From contig NZ_JAHLPT010000002.1 of the NCBI RefSeq assembly GCF_018918025.1, positions 186,001-250,000 of the forward strand: a stretch of 64,000 nucleotides of DNA, read 5' to 3'. The notes under the pieces were generated by a model. That model ran no database searches. It was given only the letters and a program-made list of their open reading frames with translations, and was not told the origin of the DNA. Within the stretch, counting starts at the first letter, position 1. Every line of letters begins with the position of its first letter. The position numbers were made by a program, and so were the translations under genes. Below, piece by piece: positions 61,789 through 64,000 of the stretch. The stretch is from Oscillibacter sp. MSJ-31 (GTDB taxonomy: Bacteria; Bacillota; Clostridia; Oscillospirales; Oscillospiraceae).

Positions 61789-62724
61789 TCAGTTGGACAA
61801 ACCACCCTGTGCCGCGTGAAGAAATTCCTGTATTTTCTCGATATACAGTTTGCCGACGCTGCTGAGGATCTGGTTTTTCTTCACGATATAGCCGACCTTC
61901 ATCACGCCGTTGATGGGGCTGTCGTCCGAAAGGGGAATGACGCGGTAGTCCCCGCCGTTGAGCTCCTCGCACACGATGCCCGAGCAGAGCGTGTAGCCGT
62001 AGAGCCCGACCATCAGGTTGACCATCGTAGCGCGGTCGTTGACCTTGACGGTCTGAGAGTAGTCGTTCATGGACGACAGCTCCTCGGAAAAGTAGAAGGA
62101 GTCGTTGCCGCCCTGCTCAAAGGAGAGGAAGGGGTAATCGCTCAGCTCCTCGCCGTGGATCTCTGCGCGGTCGGCGAGCGGGTGGTTTTTCCACAGAAAG
62201 ACATAGGACTTGCAGTCCATCAGCTCGTGGAACTCGATGTCGTTCGCGCGGAGGATCTTCGTGATGACGTTGCGGTTGAAGTCGCTGAGGTAGAGGATGC
62301 CGATCTCGCTGCGCAGGCTTGCGACGTCGTCGATGACCTCGCGCGTCTTGCTCTCGCGGATGGCGAAATCGTATTTGGCGGTATCGAAGCTCTTGGCCAT
62401 CTCCACGAAAGCCTTGACCGCGAAGGAATAGTGCTGCGTCGTCACGCCGAACTTCTTTTTCAGCTCGTTGGGATGCGCGTATTTCTCCGCCAGCGTCTCA
62501 TACTGGTGGTAGACCTGACGGGCATAGTCGATGAACTCCTGCCCGTCGTTCGTCAGCGTCACGCCGCGTCCGCTACGGTGGAAGATGGTGATGCCGAGCT
62601 CACGCTCCAGCTCCTGCATCGCGCCGGTGAGCGAGGGCTGGGCGATGTAGAGCCGTTCCGCCGCCTTGTTCATCGAGCCGGTCTCGGAAATGACGATGGC
62701 ATAGTGGAGCTGTTGGAGCGTCAT
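61789..62724 (-). CDS. LysR-family regulator, CysB-like, probable regulator of metQNI
   Basis: 311 residues from the ATG behind GGAGGA. N-terminal winged HTH (MTLQQLHYAIVISETGSMNK, AAERLYIAQPSLTGAMQELE) and a periplasmic-binding-like sensor domain. Same strand and upstream of the leader and metQNI, with a LysR box between them. Resembles LysR regulators of sulfur metabolism; ligand unknown. Confidence 0.88.
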   Translation of the reverse strand: MTLQQLHYAIVISETGSMNKAAERLYIAQPSLTGAMQELERELGITIFHRSGRGVTLTNDGQEFIDYARQVYHQYETLAEKYAHPNELKKKFGVTTQHYSFAVKAFVEMAKSFDTAKYDFAIRESKTREVIDDVASLRSEIGILYLSDFNRNVITKILRANDIEFHELMDCKSYVFLWKNHPLADRAEIHGEELSDYPFLSFEQGGNDSFYFSEELSSMNDYSQTVKVNDRATMVNLMVGLYGYTLCSGIVCEELNGGDYRVIPLSDDSPINGVMKVGYIVKKNQILSSVGKLYIEKIQEFLHAAQGGLSN

Positions 62725-62755
62725 GGGCGTATTCCTCCGTGTACAGAATGAAGAA

Positions 62756-62831
62756 AGTATAGCATACGGGCGGACAAAATTCAAGCGCGGCGGGCGCTGC
62801 GCTTGAATTCCTACAAAGTATATGGTATTAT
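62756..62831. promoter_or_regulatory. symmetric divergent promoters of LysR and Rrf2 genes
   Basis: Perfect inverted repeat TTCAAGCGC (62780-62788) / GCGCTTGAA (62799-62807). Each arm contains the -35 TTGAAT of one promoter: minus strand TTGAAT-17-TATACT (62784-62756) for LysR, plus strand TTGAAT-17-TATTAT (62803-62831) for Rrf2. One dimer would control both genes. Confidence 0.75.
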
Positions 62832-62855
62832 AGATAAAAAACGGAAGGTGAGCCT

Positions 62856-63293
62856 ATGCGTATCTCGACCAAGGGACGCTACGCGCTGCGCCTGATGCTC
62901 GACCTTGCGGAGCATCAGGGAGACGGCTGCGTATCGCTCAAGGACGTTGCCCAACGGCAGGATATCTCCAAAAAATACCTCGAGCAGATCGTTCCGACGC
63001 TCAGCCGCGCCGGCTTCCTGCTCACGAACCGCGGCTATCAGGGCGGCTACCGGCTGGCCCGCCGGCCGGAGGACTACACCGCGCGGGACATTCTGCGCCT
63101 GACCGAGGGAAGTCTTGCCCCCGTGGCCTGTCTGGACTGCGAGGTCAACACCTGCCCGCGCAGCGCGAATTGCCCGACTCTCCCGCTCTGGCAGGGCCTG
63201 GACCGTGTGATCGAGGATTATCTCGCGGGCGTCACGCTGCAGGATCTGATCGACCGCCAGCGCGAGCACAGCGGCGACGACTATGTGATCTGA
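62856..63293 (+). CDS. Rrf2-family regulator (IscR/CymR-like)
   Basis: 145 residues. Rrf2 winged HTH (MRISTKGRYALRLMLDLAEH, DISKKYLEQIVPTLSRAGFL, RGYQGGYRLAR). The cysteine cluster VACLDCEVNTCPRSANC could hold an Fe-S cluster as in IscR. CymR-type members control cysteine metabolism, which fits the neighbouring sulfur amino-acid uptake genes. Confidence 0.9.
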   Translation: MRISTKGRYALRLMLDLAEHQGDGCVSLKDVAQRQDISKKYLEQIVPTLSRAGFLLTNRGYQGGYRLARRPEDYTARDILRLTEGSLAPVACLDCEVNTCPRSANCPTLPLWQGLDRVIEDYLAGVTLQDLIDRQREHSGDDYVI

Positions 63294-63295
63294 AA

Positions 63296-63330
63296 AAAGT
63301 AGGCGGCTGCCATCGGCAGCCGCCTACTTT
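63296..63330. terminator. bidirectional terminator
   Basis: AAAGTAGGCGGCTGC / GCAGCCGCCTACTTT around a short loop, between the convergent Rrf2 and lysS genes. Confidence 0.9.
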
Positions 63331-63342
63331 ATAGTCAAGCCG

Positions 63343-64000
63343 TTACGGGCGCATGGTCGGGAACAGGATCACATCGCGGATGGAATCCGTGCCGCAGAGC
63401 ATCATCGCGCAGCGGTCGATGCCGAAGCCCAGACCGCCCGTCGGGGGCAGACCGTATTCGAGAGCCATAACGTAGTCCTCGTCCATCATCTCCGCCTCGT
63501 CGTCGCCGTTGGCGCGCTTTTCGACCTGCGCCTTGAAGCGCTCATACTGATCCATCGGGTCGTTGAGCTCGGTGAAGGCGTTGCCCATCTCGCAGCCGCA
63601 CACGAACATCTCGTAGCGCTCGGTCAGGTGCGGGTCGGACGGGCTGCGCTTGGCAAGCGGGCTGACCTCGACGGGATACATGGTGATGAACGTCGGCTGG
63701 ATGAGCGTCTCCTCGACCTTCTGGTCGAAGGTCTCGTAGAGGGCGTTGCCCCAGGTCTTGTCCACACCGTCCATATCAACGCCGACGCTCTTGGCGAGCG
63801 CGACGGCGGCGTCGTTGTCGCCCTCGATCGCCATGAAGTCCGCGCCGGTCACTTCCTTGACGGCGTCGGCCATCGTGACGCGCTTCCACGACGGGGTGAG
63901 GTCAATATCGTGGCCGAGCCACTGGAGCTGATAGGTGCCGAGGATTTCCTTCGCGGCGCCCGCGAGAATGCCCTCCAGAATGTCCATCATGCCGTCAAGG
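63343..64000 (-). CDS. lysS: lysyl-tRNA synthetase, C-terminal part; 5' end outside window
   Basis: The frame is open to the window edge. About 219 residues of the class II catalytic domain are visible: [29 protein letters not shown], then motif 3 [19 protein letters not shown] and the usual end [13 protein letters not shown]. Charges tRNA-Lys. Confidence 0.95.
   Translation of the reverse strand, partial: LDGMMDILEGILAGAAKEILGTYQLQWLGHDIDLTPSWKRVTMADAVKEVTGADFMAIEGDNDAAVALAKSVGVDMDGVDKTWGNALYETFDQKVEETLIQPTFITMYPVEVSPLAKRSPSDPHLTERYEMFVCGCEMGNAFTELNDPMDQYERFKAQVEKRANGDDEAEMMDEDYVMALEYGLPPTGGLGFGIDRCAMMLCGTDSIRDVILFPTMRP

Noticed and set aside
61480-61790. SAM riboswitch upstream of metQNI
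   Set aside because: I looked for the SAM-I core elements on the minus strand and found none; a leader ORF and LysR box are seen instead.

Overview
The window joins two kinds of DNA. The right end, about 53.6-64 kb, is GC-rich chromosomal backbone of a Gram-positive anaerobe. It has two tRNA-Ser genes, a formate/nitrite channel, type III glutamine synthetase, CTP synthase, a MetNIQ transporter, LysR and Rrf2 regulators and the end of lysS. Gene content, Shine-Dalgarno sites and codon use suggest a gut clostridium, perhaps Oscillospiraceae; the family is an inference. Positions about 1-46.25 kb are AT-richer accessory DNA that ends in the 3' half of a tRNA-Pro(TGG), so they look like the right part of a large integrative element (or stacked elements) whose left end lies outside the window. 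No phage structural or conjugation genes are visible in that part.

Layout of the element. 0-11 kb is a defence island: GmrSD-type DUF262/DUF1524 end, HsdR-like nuclease-helicase, a second nuclease-helicase fusion, a phospholipase-D/helicase/DUF3427 protein, Nudix hydrolase and a zinc protein, then a serine resolvase. 12.3-22.2 kb is an RNA-maintenance region: an Xre gene followed by eight tRNA genes, then on the minus strand CCA-adding enzyme, RlaP-type nucleotidyltransferase, RtcB ligase and a Ro60-like (TROVE/DUF2828-type, vWA) protein. Directly upstream of the Ro60-like gene are six tandem non-coding modules, each closed by its own terminal stem. Five share the same ACAGCAA box and at least two enclose tRNA-like folds. 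Two WYL-domain regulators are divergent. I read this as a Y-RNA-like array feeding a tRNA-repair system; it is the most unusual part of the window.

22.2-31.7 kb carries a ParM/ParR partition pair, a small sigma factor, a Y-family polymerase with a UmuD-like partner, an Xre/ImmA switch with 10-bp phased operators and two membrane-associated proteins. 32-43.3 kb is a replication/recombination module: methylase-like protein, YqaJ exonuclease, RecD2-like helicase, annealase-like protein, CHC2 primase and a PolC-derived protein without its catalytic centre. 44-45.9 kb is a HipA-like kinase/DNA-binding toxin-antitoxin pair with three palindromic operators. The element ends at 46.25 kb.

46.3-49.7 kb is McrBC. 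49.99-51.56 kb is a tyrosine integrase that abuts the cut 3' end of another gene. 51.9-53.4 kb is a prophage remnant with a type I toxin-antitoxin locus, holin and a collapsed endolysin. The backbone has one striking gene: its MetQ lipoprotein is circularly permuted and is preceded by a short Met/Cys-containing leader ORF and a LysR-type binding site.
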